From: Oegoconia quadripuncta
Lineage: Eukaryota > Arthropoda > Insecta > Lepidoptera > Autostichidae
Length of the DNA stretch: 64,000 bases
Direction of reading: 5' to 3'
Assembly: GCA_949316235.1 (NCBI GenBank)
Contig: OX438750.1
Span: 16,556,865-16,620,864 of the forward strand
Shown: piece after piece, positions 34,401-49,400 of the stretch
How positions within the stretch are numbered: the first letter of the stretch is position 1
How the letters are laid out: every line of letters begins with the position of its first letter
The notes under the pieces: generated by a model
Databases searched by the model: none
What the model was told of the DNA's origin: nothing
Seen by the model: only the letters and a program-made list of their open reading frames with translations
Position numbers and translations under genes: made by a program

Positions 34401-37400
34401 GTTGTGTAAATATTCTTTGAAAAATAAAGTCTAAAACCTAAACCTAACTATGAACAAATAAGAATATCATTCAGGTATACAAAGCAACTGTGTGTTAAAA
34501 GTTAAATATTTTGGAAACGGCTGGACCGATTTCCATCAAACATGGTTCGGCACTATCTTGCAACACCAGCTTTCAAAAAATAGCAACCAATTTCAAATCT
34601 AGTCAGCCGTTTTACCGCTACAATAGCAAAACATTCCTCTTATTACGTCAGGGATTAAAGTTAATATAGTTAAGTTTGTCGACATAATAGCGCAGTTCCA
34701 TCTCACCTCTGTAGGTAACTCATGGTGTTGAACACTACACGTAGCCAGTAGCAGTGTGTTATCGCCCGCGGAGCGAGTCCGCCACAGTTGTAATAACAGA
34801 GCCGCACCTAATAGCAAACAATAAATAAATATCAATATAAATACTACGGACATTTACACCAATGTTCGTATTCATCACACAAACATTTACCCCTCGCGGG
34901 AATCGAACCCGCAACCGTTGGTTTCGCTGACATGGTCACTATCAACTACACCAATCGGTCGTCCAATATTTGTTGCATTTTTCTCACATAGTCAATCCCA
35001 TGAGCACATGGAGGCTATTATGAATTTCGTTGATATCGTCATCGGTTCATTTCAATTTATGGAACTTCATCGGACATTGATCAATGAGAAAAGCCGAGAG
35101 GGCGACATCCGAAGCGCAACCGAAGGAAGGGACACTTAACACTAAACATAGCAATTGTGTTGCAATTATCCACATTACTCCCATCTCATTAAACAAATTT
35201 GAATTGAGTTATGTTGAATAATGAGTTGAATTGTGGCCCTGAGAGATTAAATATCTGCATTTACGCACTCAAATGTTTATAGCAACATGCTACATCACAT
35301 CAACATCTTAAGTAAAGAAATGTTTTACAAAAGTCCACACATAGACTCAGCATGGCGATTATTATAAAAATGATACAAATCGCGCATAGGGATATCGTTC
35401 ATAAGTAATTTTTTATAGGTTGATAATGATCATTACATACCTTGTGTGCTCGCTAGAGATGTCCAGACGGCTAACACGTCACGTATGAACAGAATGCAGC
35501 CGCGGTCGGCACGACGACACTCCGAGAAGAGCTGAGAATAAATAAAAGCTGTTATTTAAGACCGTCGATATCCTTGACCCAAAGAAAACTACCATATCCA
35601 CATGTATTCATAAATCTTAAAGTTCTGGGTAACTGCTATTCTTAGCGCCATCTGTCATTAATTGTTGGTACTATAAACGCAATGGTAAGTTGTACGTAGT
35701 TAATTTTTTTTTATCAGGTGGTAATGAAAAGACTTCGTAACGCAGTCTACCCGCACTTTTTCATTCCAAAATTGATCAAAGGGGTTCGAAGATTTTTGTT
35801 CGGGGTGCCTAATTTGTCCTTATATCTCAAATTGAAGTTATGCTTATCCCTATTTTTTGGGAATGCAGAAATATATTTTCGTACGTACATAATATTCTCG
35901 TAAATAAATTGTGAAGGAACAGTCAAAATATTAATTTCTTTGAACCTGTCCCGAAGAAAGTCATATCGACGCAGATTATATATTGCGCGGACTACCCTCT
36001 TTTGCAAAATAAAAATATTTTCAGTATCAGCTGCTCGTCCCCAAAGCAAAATACCATATGACATGATACTGTGGAATGTATAGTTATCTCGTCCTATTAA
36101 ATACTAGTGTCATTCCGATATCTTGACATAATATCGTAATTGCCCGAGCAACCCCATACCACGAGATGTCTGGCGACGTCCCGGTCGCTAGGAACGCCCG
36201 CCTTCCCGACATATATTTTAAGCTAAAAATGTATTCCAAAATCTTAATTGGTAACCTAAATAAATGAGTTTGAATTTTAACCAGATATAATTATTTATCT
36301 CACCTATATTTTTAGAATCTCCCATACTTTCACACTCAACCTATTTTATTGTAAAATTTGAAATAGCAAACATATATACATAATTATTGAACATTTACCA
36401 AATACCTACCTATATGATACATTCTCGTGCTTAGCTTTTTATGCGTTTATCACTTGCAGTTGTTTTTGAGTTGATTTTAGATATAGTTTTTTGTTTTTGT
36501 TTACTTTTAGTTAATGTTTAAATTTATTCATAGAGTAATAGTAATTAATTCCTTGGTGGTAGCAACTACTCTACTTGGGGGGGGGACTGAAAATCAGCAA
36601 ATCTGCTGAGTCCCTACCTTTTTAAATTAACTTTGTGGTGAATAAATACCTTTTTTATTATTCTACTCACGGATATGAGTGCCTGCTCCTGAGTGAAGGC
36701 ATGCACTGAGTGCAGCGTGGCGACACTCAGCTCACGAACAGTGCAATGCTCGAGCTGAGCGAGCAGCGCTGGCGCTATGTGAGTCTCTGAGCATGGGCCC
36801 GCAATCAACACTACACTTGGTGATGAAGGATCGCCGGTCCTGAAAAGAAAAAGCTATAGTGCAACAGAATCTGTGGGGCTACTATATAACTCACACTGAG
36901 ACGGTTTTTCTTTTGCGACAAATGTACAAACATTTAACCACTCTCAAGTAAATCAAATTCAGTCTAGCAATGTTCTAAAATATTAATTCAAGCAATGTTC
37001 TAAAATCACTTGCCTTGAGACTGGTTTTTTACGACCGAAATTACTTAACCAGCACACTATGCCACGTGCTACAAACAAAGTTGGATTTATATTGTTTTTA
37101 TAAAGATCGCTTCATTGTCACTCGAACAGGTTCACTTACCTTCAAAATCAAATTATTCTTCTTTACAGAAAAAAGTTTTTCTTTGCTTTTACTTATTTGA
37201 TTACTAGTGATTACCTAATGTCCTGCGGGAAGGCAGCATGCATGAGATGGCTGGCGGATGTGAGCTGGGCCTGCAGTAGCGGCGTCACATGGGCAGTCAG
37301 CCGCTTGGCCGCCAGAGGACTGGTCCGGGCCCCTGCCGCGACGAGCGTCCGCATTGCTTCTAGCAAATCTTCCTTCGTTACTTCCACCTACAACAAATAC

Positions 37401-40400
37401 AGCTCTGTGGATCTATTACGTAACTACGAAAAACTATAAATTTTTGGAACTTCTAAGTTGCAACTTGATTTTCTGTCATTCACGTGCTGTGTGGTTTTGG
37501 AACCAACCCGCTTATTCCCGTGGGCGTCGTACGAGGCGACTAAAGTACTTTCCACCAATAAAAATTAATAGATTTGCATGTTTCAACGGAGGTGTGCACA
37601 TCTCGTCACGTGTACATATATGTATATTTAAAACCAGTGTCTTATAAGTACGAGTAGCTACAATCCACGCTGAAACACCCTTTTGGCTCCACTTTGGTGT
37701 ACCACGAATGGGACGGCAAACACCGCACTTCTTTTTAATATCTAAGTATTATCTTTCCATCTGTAAATCTATCGTTTTACGCCAAACTCTAGAAGAAAGT
37801 AAAGGACTATAATGTTAAGTAACGCATGAATGTACTTACGTTCTTGGAGTCTATGAGCAGAGCATGTTCACTCTCGTACACCTGTGGGTACACTCGACGT
37901 AAGGCTTTTAACACTGCTTCGGAACACAAAGCTTTCAGATCCGAACCTGGAAAAGACAGTCTAGTGATCACTCTATTCTATCAGGGGACCAATCGCGCTA
38001 TTTTACAACGATTTCACCATTCGAACGGACCGTTTTTGGTTTAGCTTTAGTTTAGCTGAAGTAAAAAATGGTATCGCGCTATTTTTTGTAAACGATTATA
38101 TCGTTGACGCTACCAAAATAAAACCAAACCCAAAATGTTTAGAGCTAACCACGAGTATTAAAAAAACTACTTTAATTTCCGTTCAAATGATTAGCGCGAT
38201 ACGAAACGCGTTTTTGGTTATAGTTTATCTTTGGTATTATCGTTCAAACTTAGCACGATCGGCCCCCTGGTCTGTCGTCAATATGGATAATGACATGATG
38301 GACTTCCAACTCGACCGTTAGGAATGTTATAAAATTAATAGCAATAGCTGTATTATAATTTCCCTTTATGTTATGATCTAACAAATTAGTAAACAGCTCA
38401 TCTGCAAGCTTATTCTTCAAACCCATTAATATCTTACCTCCATATCCACTGGACACTTGCGCCACATGGTCCAGAGTCTCCTCATTGGGCCGGGGTCGCC
38501 AGTCCCTGGTGTATATGTCCAGTATATCCCGCCTGGCCGCGCCATGAGGCGGAGGGAAGTGAAGCTCGCGGTCGAAGCGACCGGCGCGCCGTAATGCGGG
38601 GTCTACGGCGTCTAGGCGGTTCGTAGCGCCTATTATCACTACTTCGCCTCTGTAGGAGATATAATCACATTATTATCTATATGTATTTCATGGGAGAACA
38701 CGTATTGTGCCAATGCACCGTTCTTATCTCCAATTGTCACCTACATCACAAACCAGACTTACGCCCGAATACTCCAACACTTGTTGTTAAAGGTCCAATA
38801 AACGTAATTTTATCACTTGGAATGTAAATGATTATAAAAGTGCATGATACTTGAAGTATTCAGGTATAAAAATATTAAATTTTGAGGTAGATTGTGGTTT
38901 CGACACGCAAAACGAATAAAACCAACGCATCTCTTCCCGTGAGTTTCGTAAAAGTCGACTAATTAACTCTCCACCAAAAAACATCTATAGAGTTGCACGT
39001 TTTAATGGCGATAGGCTCACGTCACATGTGCATTTCTGTATATTTCGAAGGTGAACCGTGGATATTGTTTAAAGCATTCTTTTAATGTTTAGTGTGAGGC
39101 TCTAGGCTATCCCTGACCACTACATTCGGGATAAAGGTCGTGACGTTATGTATATATAATATTTTTTTTATTACAGTAAATCAGCCAGTACTGACCTGTC
39201 ACACAGGCCGTCCATCTCCGCGAGTAACGTGCCCACCACACTAGTGTGGACCTGCTCCTGTCTAACGCTGCGAACCGGCGCTAGAGCATCTATCTCATCG
39301 AAGAATATTATGGACGGCTTCATTTTGTTCGCCTGTAAACAATGAACAAAGTGTCCTAATCGATCTATATGAAGCAACTGATCAGTGTGAGTGAGGCGAT
39401 AGGAGGAATCGGGCATTCGGATTAGTTTTAGGGATTAGGATCTGTGGAATACAGGCATAATTTTATATATTTGGTAAAGGACCCATTGATGCCGCTTTTA
39501 TTATTCCCGATGTGATTTTACAATTTCTTCTTTTAGTTCAATTTTACCTTTCTTAGTGCGTTAAGGAATCACCTTTTATCAACATTGTTCTACGCCTTTG
39601 GGTTGTGGGTTGATAGACCAGTCAGTCAGTAATACATTCAGTCAGTCAGTCAGTCAGTCAGTCAGTCAGTCAGTCATTCATTCATTCATTCATTCATTCA
39701 TTCATTCATTCATTCAGTCAGTTGTTCATTCAGTCAGTCGTTCAGTCAGGCAGTCATTCGGTTAATCAGGCAGTCATTCGGTCAGTCAGGCAGTCATTCG
39801 GTCAGTCAGGCAGTCATTCGGTCAGTGAGTCTGTCATTCAGTTTCTCCTTTTATACCGCATGTGAGCGTGAACATAGGCCATTGGAAACAATAATTTTAT
39901 CGGCATAAAAAATAGAAGCAATAATAAAGTTTAATTCTCATAAAATATGACATAGATAATCACTGCGAAAGAAGCTTTTAACACACGGTAGGCTACCAGC
40001 TGATTTGTCAATCACCTGGGCCAGCGAGGCCGAGTACACATGATTTTTCATAAGGTGAAAGGTACAAAAATTTGAGATTATATTTATTTGTTGTGTGTTT
40101 ATATCAGCGTCTGTATTACCTCTTTCGCAATAGGGACCATTGCGAAACCATTCCATTGGTGCCATTCACACTAACATGGCGTATACTACGAGATAATAAA
40201 TAGTAGATTTGATCATAAAGTTTTGGACGACGGAAACGACCTTTTAGAATTATACCGGTTCCCAATGTATTTTTTAGATGTAGCGCTCCGAGAAACCATT
40301 GAATGAGATTTTGTTAAAAGACGAATGTTTAAAAGGGTACATTATCAAAAACAAGATGCTTGTTTTATTCTTGAGTCTTGAAATAATTATACCGGTGAGT

Positions 40401-43400
40401 TTTTTTACCGTAAGGCAAAAAAATTGGGCATATTAGGTAAGTGAAATAGATGGTATTGGCATAGGTAGTTTAATTTTATTTTTTCAAATCTATCGTAGAA
40501 TAAAGCGTTAATTGTCATTTGACAGTCGCGTTTGTAGCTTATTCCACATAATTACATCATTAAATTAAATAAATAAAGATAACTTGAAGAAAATATGGGT
40601 TCCTAATAAATTCCGCATGATAGGAACCCTAAGAATCACGCCAGTCGCATATCAATCTATTCCGGGGAGTGCGTTATTGAAAAAAGAAATTAAACTACGT
40701 ATGCCAATAACTTCTATTTCACTTACCCAATATGCCCTATTTTTTACTTACGGTTAAAAAACTCATCCAGCATGTTATAGCTATTATAATTCTGGAAGAG
40801 GAGTACCCAAGGGCGGCTTCAGTGGTTTTGAGAAATCAATTTTAGAATTTCTTACGCAGACTGCAGATGGTGATTTTTAGTAATTGTAAATGCAAGGAGT
40901 ACCTAGAAACTGCTACATTTTATTCAATATCATAGCTACAACTTCAACATAAAACTAAAGTCATAAAAGAATAAATACTTGTTATAGGTATTAACTTACC
41001 TGTTGAAACAGCAACTTCAAATGCCTCTCACTCTCCCCCACCCATTTCTTCAGACAATCCGCCCCCTTCCTCATGAAGAAGGCGACTTTCCTTCCACCAA
41101 TCAGAGTGCACTCATTGGCCAGCGCCCGCGCCAGCAATGTTTTCCCAGTTCCCGGCGGTCCATGGAATAGGACACCCTTCGCTGGTCGAGTATTGAATTT
41201 TTGAAATAACTCCGGATACATGAGCGGGAAGAGCACCATCTCGCGGAGGCATTTTATGTGCTCCTCTAGACCGCCGACCTGTGAAAATTCTATAGAGCTA
41301 AGAGGGTGCATCGGATCCGTGGCGCCCTCATTCGATAAATTAAGGTTTCTCGTCAAATACTACATGAATCTAAAATATACTCACTGGGTTCATTTCGGTT
41401 AGCACTTGACCTCAATCACACCTGATGTTAAGTGAAGAAACGTGAAGAAGAAAGAAGAAGGTAAAAACGTACCCGGAAACCCCAACATATTTGGAAATGA
41501 AATTAAATGAAATGAAAATCATTTATTCATGTAGGCAATACAATATGCACTTATGAACGTCATTTGTTTTTTAAACTACCACTAGCTCGGAACGCGACTA
41601 CTACTGAGAAGAGCTAGCGAGAAACTCAGAGGGTTTGTCTCTTTTCAATAAATCATTTACAATCAAGAAAGGTTACAACAATTTTATATATAGTGTAGAG
41701 GAGCCGTTTAATCCCATGGATTACTTTCATTAATATAGTCTGAAATTTTGTAATACCCCTTTTTACATAATTTTTGTTTTATAATAAGTTTAAATTTATT
41801 AAGCGGAAGATTCCGTATATCCATGGGAACCTTGTTGTAGAAGCGCACACATTGACCTCTGAATGAGTTTGGGGGACTGCCTATCTTATCTCTGACAACC
41901 GGAACACAGCAATGTTATTAAAATTGCTGTTCGGCGGCAGATTTAGATATGACGGTACCCAGGCGGACATTTAAAATGCCGTATATGTTGTTTAGATTGA
42001 CCTACGGAGGTGGTTAATAATACTTTTGAGAATTATCAATAGAAATATCTGTGTTTAATCAATAATTATGCGTACATAACGCTGTCGATTTTTTTGTTGC
42101 ACAGATGCAGACAAAACAAAGAATAAATAGCGTAGCCAGTTTCCATACAAAAGTATGTTTAGACTTAATCATCATCAGCCGAAAGAGGGCCACTGGTGGA
42201 CAAAGGCCTCCACCAAAGATCCCCACAACGATCGGTCTAGCGCTGTCCGTATCCAGCGGCTTCCCGCGATCTTTACCAAATCATCGGTCCACCTCGTGGG
42301 GGGCCTGCCCATACTGCGACTTCCGGAGCGTGGTCGCCGCTCGATGACCCTTCCGCCCCGCCGTGTTTTGTATTGTATTGCACTTTTAAGTCTGTGGTTT
42401 GTTGATATGTGTCTCTTTGTTGGCTCCCGGCTATAATAATTCGATGGTTGACACTAAGGGCCGTATTAATAAATCGATCTTGAGATTGAGATCGCGTCTC
42501 AGTCTCGACTATTTTTCCTATTATCCTCACTTCCATCTCCGACAAGCACCTAGTAGGTAGATCATGCTTACCGAAGAGAATCTCACACTGCCGTCCACCT
42601 CCACAGGCTGGATATCACGCAAGGCTCTATCAGTTTTCTTGTCATCCATTGACTTTGTCTTTTGTCTGCAATTAAAAATTTTAATAAAGAACACGATTAC
42701 CCAGCAAAGTACCCGCAAGAATGTAAGGATTCCAACGACACCATATTCAATTAAATCCGTGGAGGCGTTTAGGGGTTATGATTGAAAAAAGAAATTCGCA
42801 CATACATGAACCATGAAAACATAACACTCTTTCTTGGTTGTTTATATGTTAATTTCTATAAATTAACAATTATACTGTAAAAAAAATCCTCGATTCAACA
42901 AACATTGGTTTTCCGTTACAACCCCTACAAGTACGTGTTTTCGTCTGCGTGTACATTTGTGGTACATCGTGAGTGAAAAGTGTCCATTGTTGTTCTAGCT
43001 GGTGTTGAGTAATAATAATCGTAACAAATTAAATGAATGATGTGATGTGACAAAAGGAAAAAAGAAAAAGATAAGTGCATAGAAATTTTTACTACAGGTA
43101 ACGCTTTGGAATTCCATTTTTTTTTTGTTTTTCAATTACAAGCGCTTTAAGGTATTTTTTGAACAAACTCAATGAGGCGATATGACTATAACTAGTAATG
43201 ATTGGTTACACTACCGTACTAGTAATGCTAAATGTGGAGAAAATAAATTACTATATTATTATATGGTATTGTATTATATTATATTATTATTCTACTTACC
43301 TCCCCTTGGTCTTATTTTTCATAGAAACATTTAGGTCCTCTTCTGTATCTGAGCTGGAAGTACTACTACTGCTACTTGGAGATTGTGCTACAAACGTATG

Positions 43401-46400
43401 AAACGGGTTAATAGACTACGCTATAATATGAAAGACTTACCTCTTTGCGGGACGGAAAGCAAATAAATCAATAAAATTTCGGACACTTACACCAATCATC
43501 TAATCCCAAACTAAGCAAAGCTCATATTGTGAATACTAGATAACGGATAAACATACATAAATATTTGTATAAACATCCATTGACTAGGCAATAAATGTAC
43601 GTATATCACACAAACGCGGGATTCGAACCCGCAATCGTTGTTTTAGCTGACAGAGTCACTATTCACTACACCAACCGGTCCGTCTCGCTCCATGGAAGAA
43701 GCTTATGTCCAATAGTGAAATTTTTATTGACTGTTAATTTGTGTGACGTGAGTTCATAACAAGTTATACAAGGTTACTGAGCCGAAATAAATATCCTTGG
43801 ACATATACACAGCGCCATCTAGTTCCACACTAAATTAGGCTTGTATTACGGATACCAGATGTTTGATATACTACATAAATACATAATTTTTTGTAATATA
43901 TTCAATTTATGTATGAAACCATCCATAACTCGAGTACGCGAGTCCGTATTCATCATACAAACATGTCCCTAGCGGGAATCGAACCCGCGACCTTTTGGTA
44001 TCGCCGTCATTTTCGAACCACTACCCCAAAGAAACGTCAATTAGAACACATTAGCATGGTTCAAATATCACATTTCGAAAAAAAAATCTACTCCTCATAC
44101 AAAAGTGACCTATCAACTGGACTGACAGACAGTAAAAATTTTAATTTATAAAAAATATATATTAAATTAAATTAAATCCATACTTACATCTAATAGTTTT
44201 TCTACGCAGGATTTTGGGCTTCCTTTCTCTCAAGGAATATGGCTTCTTTCTGATTGTGAATGTTTTAGCTGTAATGAAACAGCACATGAAAAATTTAAAT
44301 GTGTGAGCAAAACTTAGAAAAATATTCCCAATATTCTTACTGGTGGTAAACCTCCTATTTATTAGATATTCCACCTTTTTAAACCTTTCCACCCTCCTTT
44401 TTTAAATTGCGATCTGGCAACCCTAGGTAGGTAATGTGGTACCCCGCTCGCCTCACACTTCTGCTTATTGGCAAAATTAATTCGGTACAATAAATCACAC
44501 ATTAGGCATCAATGGGTTATAAGGTCAATACTATATTTACTTACCTCGTCCCCTCGTCTCTCGTGGCGCAATCTGTACGAAGGCCGGCTTGGGCTGACGA
44601 GTGCGGTTCGAGCGCCGCGGCTGACGGCTGAGGGTTATCTCGCTGCCTGATTCAGACGATGACGACTCCGATGCTATGGGAACGAACATTTGATTATAGG
44701 CAAGGGTCAATCAGACCTCACTTGGCTTCGGATAAGGCCCATGATATGAGGTTATATATTGTATTAATTACACATTAAAGTACAGGACCTATCCTAGAGA
44801 ATGGGTCAGGATGGTCGGTCTCTCTGCCTGATACTATACTATGGAAACGAGCATTTGATTGTAGATAACTGATGTGTCACAAGGAAATTAAGGGGGCTCT
44901 TAGGCCCGTATTAATAAATCATTCTTGAGATTGAGATCGCGTCTCAGTCTCAAGACCATTTTTTCTGATGCTGTTTTAATTTGCAGCAGATTCTCAAGCG
45001 TCAACTTGAGGCCATGTCAATCTTGAGAACGGTTTATAAATACCTTAGAGACCACAACCTTACCTAACTGAACCTTAAAATTTTAGAAGATTGTCGTGTG
45101 GAAATCTATGGGGAAGACTATGTTCTACAGTGGACGTCCTGTTGCTGATATGATGATGATGAAGCATGTTAGTTTTACCATAACTGCTTGAAGTTTTTGA
45201 CTTATTTTCCCGGAATGAAAACTAGCCTTAATGGACATTCCTTCTATATTTCTGTAAATATAAGTAATGCTGATGCTCTGTAATGATATGAAGGGGGAAC
45301 AATAGTCCAGTCAAGACATGCATATTTACGGGTGTAACTTCCTATAATCTTAAAGGCCACGTTTTTTGTACATAGAGTACCTATCAGTGATATTGTAAAA
45401 AATATTTTCTAACGGATCAGGAGTGTGCTTTAGGTATAGTGTAGGTATTTAGTTATAAAACCTACAATATTAAAGTTACCAGCACTGTGCACTTCATTGC
45501 GTTGTAGAAGATGCTAAGATCTTCTAAAACTATTTTCTAAAAAATTAATCAATAGCTACTTTATATTTTCTAAAAATAGTTTATTGAATCGTGATATTTG
45601 CCCTCGGTGAAATTCATAATTATAAAGAAGTTATTGCTCGATTTTTTTGAAAATAGTTACAGGGGTTCTAAGTATATTCTCCGACGTAATGTAATTCACA
45701 GTGGTAATTTTAATCATATAGTCTATGTTTTATTACTAAATATGTATATTATAACTAAAGCAAGCTACCCATTTGTTAGATTTTTTTTTATATTCTATCA
45801 CTGACAGGTACTCTATCCATGTGCAAAAAATCACGGCCTTTAAAATTATAGGAAGTTAAAAGTGAATCCTTACTGGACTACAAAGAGAAACTCACTGTCG
45901 AATTTACAATATAATATTCAAGTTTTGCTAAGACCGACCCGACTAGACGAAGAATAACATTTTTATAGCCTCACACTATATAACATCTCACTTATCAAAA
46001 CCCTTCCTTTTCGACTTGCTGTCGTCGGTTAAAACAACCCATTTAGGTAATAATATACTATGTTGTACTTACTACCATTTAAAACTTTAAACGGCTTTGA
46101 AGATGCACAATGGCCCGAATATTCACCATGAAGGGCTGCCTACCAGAACTTTGCTCACAATGTTTACATTCGCGGAAACCTAACGAAGCCAACAGCGTCG
46201 ATACTAATCGTGGTAAGTCTTTTCACGACATAGAATAGTGTCGACCTCCATCAGTGGATTACAGCCCTATTGATGTGTAATGGAGAGACGACGCAAGAGG
46301 TCCGACAAGCAGAAGACTTGTGACACAACGCCAAAGTTTCGCGTATAAGGTTTCAAATGAATTCTGTAGCTACCTTTACAGACACAAACATAAATGTAAA

Positions 46401-49400
46401 CAAAACAACACACAAATAATTTACGGGACAACACAACACAAAAATTAATACAAATAATTTATAAAAGTCAAAAGACGTCAAAACTGTCATTTTTATCAAT
46501 CAAGACCATGAGCTGACAGCGATGATTGACGTTTTATTTACAAAAAAAAACCTGAATGCAAAAAGATTGTTACACTATTCGTACCAGTTTCGTGGCTATT
46601 TTCTTTCTTGGGCCTTCTTCTACCTCTGCCTTTTCCTTTTGATCTTGCGGTGCTCGCTGGTGCTTGGTTACTAGAATTTTACAAGAAAAAAAAACCATTA
46701 TGTTTCCGCAATAGAAGAGTTCTAGTGCGCAGTGACCGTCCCTTCGAAAACAAAGGTTGCGGGTTCGAATCCCACCAGAGAGTGGATATTTATATAAATA
46801 ATTATGTTTGTTTATACTTACATAGAATCTATAGTACAGGTTTTGCTTTAGCAAGTGCGAGTCTCCTAATACAGGTCATTCATAAAAAATAGTGCAAACT
46901 GCTGAAGTAATAGAATGCCATACACTAATAGTGATCCCACCTTAGATTGTATATGGGGATACCACACTAGGTAAACCCCATAGATTTAGGATTTCGGTAC
47001 ACAAAGATATTTTAAATATATGGCAGAGCCAGTATTTTAGTATATTATTATTATTAAGAGCCCAGTGTCCCACTGCTGGGCAAAGGCCTGCCTTATCTGT
47101 TTCCAGTCGTTTTTGTTCTTGGCGAGCACAAATCATCCCTTATTAAAACTGTCAAGCTCGTCGCTCCACCGTTTTCGCGGTCTGCCACGTTTGCGTCTGG
47201 CGGTTGTAGGGGCCCAAATAGTGGACGCATTTGCCGTATATTTTATATATTTTAGCATACGGTACGAAAATGGTACAAAAAGAATCCTTATGATATATAT
47301 CGCTTAGTGTGTATGTCTGTCACATCTATTACATGGTTTTATAGCGGCTTCAGAAATGGAAATCGCAGCAACGCAAAAGAGCTGTGAAACGGCTGAAGCG
47401 ACGATCTGCGTTGGACGTCTGGACGCGAGTGGATGCAGAAGCTTAAGAGCGGGCTCTGTGACTTGCCAATGTCGAACAGTGGGCTAGTACGAGATGTACA
47501 CTGTTACTGTTACCCTTACCTCTCACTGTCGTGGTGTTCGACCAGTTGTTTCTGTTCATTATGCTCGTCTTCCTTGGTCTCTGTCACTTCCATCTGCTCC
47601 TCCTTGACATCAGTGGATGGTTTCTTCTCTATAACTGTTTGGTTATTGTCTTCTTCAGAGTCGGATTCCGTTGCTCCCTATAAGTAAAAAAAAATTTCAC
47701 ATACAAAATATCTTCATCGTGCACATCACACATCAAAAAAAAAAAAGAAACAAATTACGTCTCCTTAGACAACTCAGTTTTCTGCCAACTTGTAAAGCTA
47801 TAAAACATTTGATCTTTTTTTTAGAAAATCGATGCATATCGGGCGAGGTTTATGTTCAGTATTGCATGTGTGTATGTATAATTAAAGCTAACAAAATGCA
47901 TCGCGGATAGTGCGCATACGAGAGCGATGTTGCAAGATTCTTCACAGACGTTAACAAATTATATACCAGTCTACGGTTGAACATAAGCCTCTCTCATGGC
48001 GTAATTTTGGGGGGGGGGGGGGGGGCTGGTTCTTACAGTAGTAACTTCTAATATTTGTGCACCGTCACATATTTACCTTTTTTGTAAACCTTGCTGATGT
48101 CCTTCTCTGGCGAGATAGCTGTGTGTCTTCATCCGTATTAGTTGGAGCGTGGGTCTAAAAGAAATATGTATAAATGAATTAGCAAATAATTTAATCGTTT
48201 AAAGTGTATAAATAAACACCGTTTTCAGTCATACCATTTTTTTAGTAGCCACCCTAGTTTCGTCCCCAGAGTAGAACTCATCTGAAGAGCTAGACCCTGG
48301 AAACCCATATAGGTCTGGATACCCTTTGACCTTAAGTTCGTTGGTGATCCAACTCTCGTTGAAGTTGTGATGTAGAAGCTTTCGCTTGCGGCAGCTTCTC
48401 CGCACGTCTAGAAAGAATGTTAAAAACAATTTATCGAATTTATTGTCTTGATGATAACGAAAATAAACACAGCACGCACTTTGACATTTTTGTTTTTAAA
48501 CCCCAGACGCAAAAAAAGCGGTGATTTTTTAGCCACGCGAAAGATGGAAAGTAGTGAAGAAATAATGAAGAATATTATATTTATCAAAAATAAATGATTG
48601 TTTTATAGTTAATGTTCATAAGTTTGAAGCCTATGTGTGTCATGACCACCCTCCCGAGACCTAGGTCAACCTTAGTTCGATTTATTAATTATTCTAGATT
48701 AAATATTCATTTACAGGAACAATTGACATATATTTTAGATAAAAACTGTACTTGATTGCGTATGATTGGCTGGGGCCTCACACAAACATGCGACGCCCCC
48801 TGCCACAATGGCTGGCTTCGCCCTTGGTACAGTCTGCTACTATTATATGTCTGTGATCTGGACGATATAATTGTAGTCTATCGGAGGGTTTCTAAATCAA
48901 TTTACAGTTATTTTATAAATCTACACAAATCACGTGACAGTAATCAACATACTTTGTTGTATAGGTTTGTCCTCGCTGTCTTCGACATTGTCTACGTAGT
49001 TCTTCCTTGGCCCACGACTGCGACGGATTTTTACGCTCCGATTGGTCGACGCGTTGTCATCAGCAAAAAACACACGCACTTGCCGAGAACTATTGAAAAG
49101 GATTTAAAAAACACATCTAAATTTGGATATTGGCAACACTGATTTCCTTTCTGCCTTACTAATGTATAGAAAATTGAAATTACTATGGTATTTTTACTTA
49201 TAAAACGGCCCAAACAACTACTGCATTCTACACTATGGGAATGTTTAATGTTTGAACTGTTATTCCAAAAAAAAATATTTAATAAACTTTTCTTCTGAAC
49301 TTTTTCAAAAAATGTAATCATACCGTTTTGAATATTTTTCAGGTTCTGTGTCACTCTCCGGGAACACTAATCGAGACATCTTGATAGTTCTACGTCTGCG

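Noticed and set aside
39626..39845. CRISPR-like regular array.
   Set aside because: Units are 4-20 bp with no unique spacers; it is a microsatellite in an insect intron.
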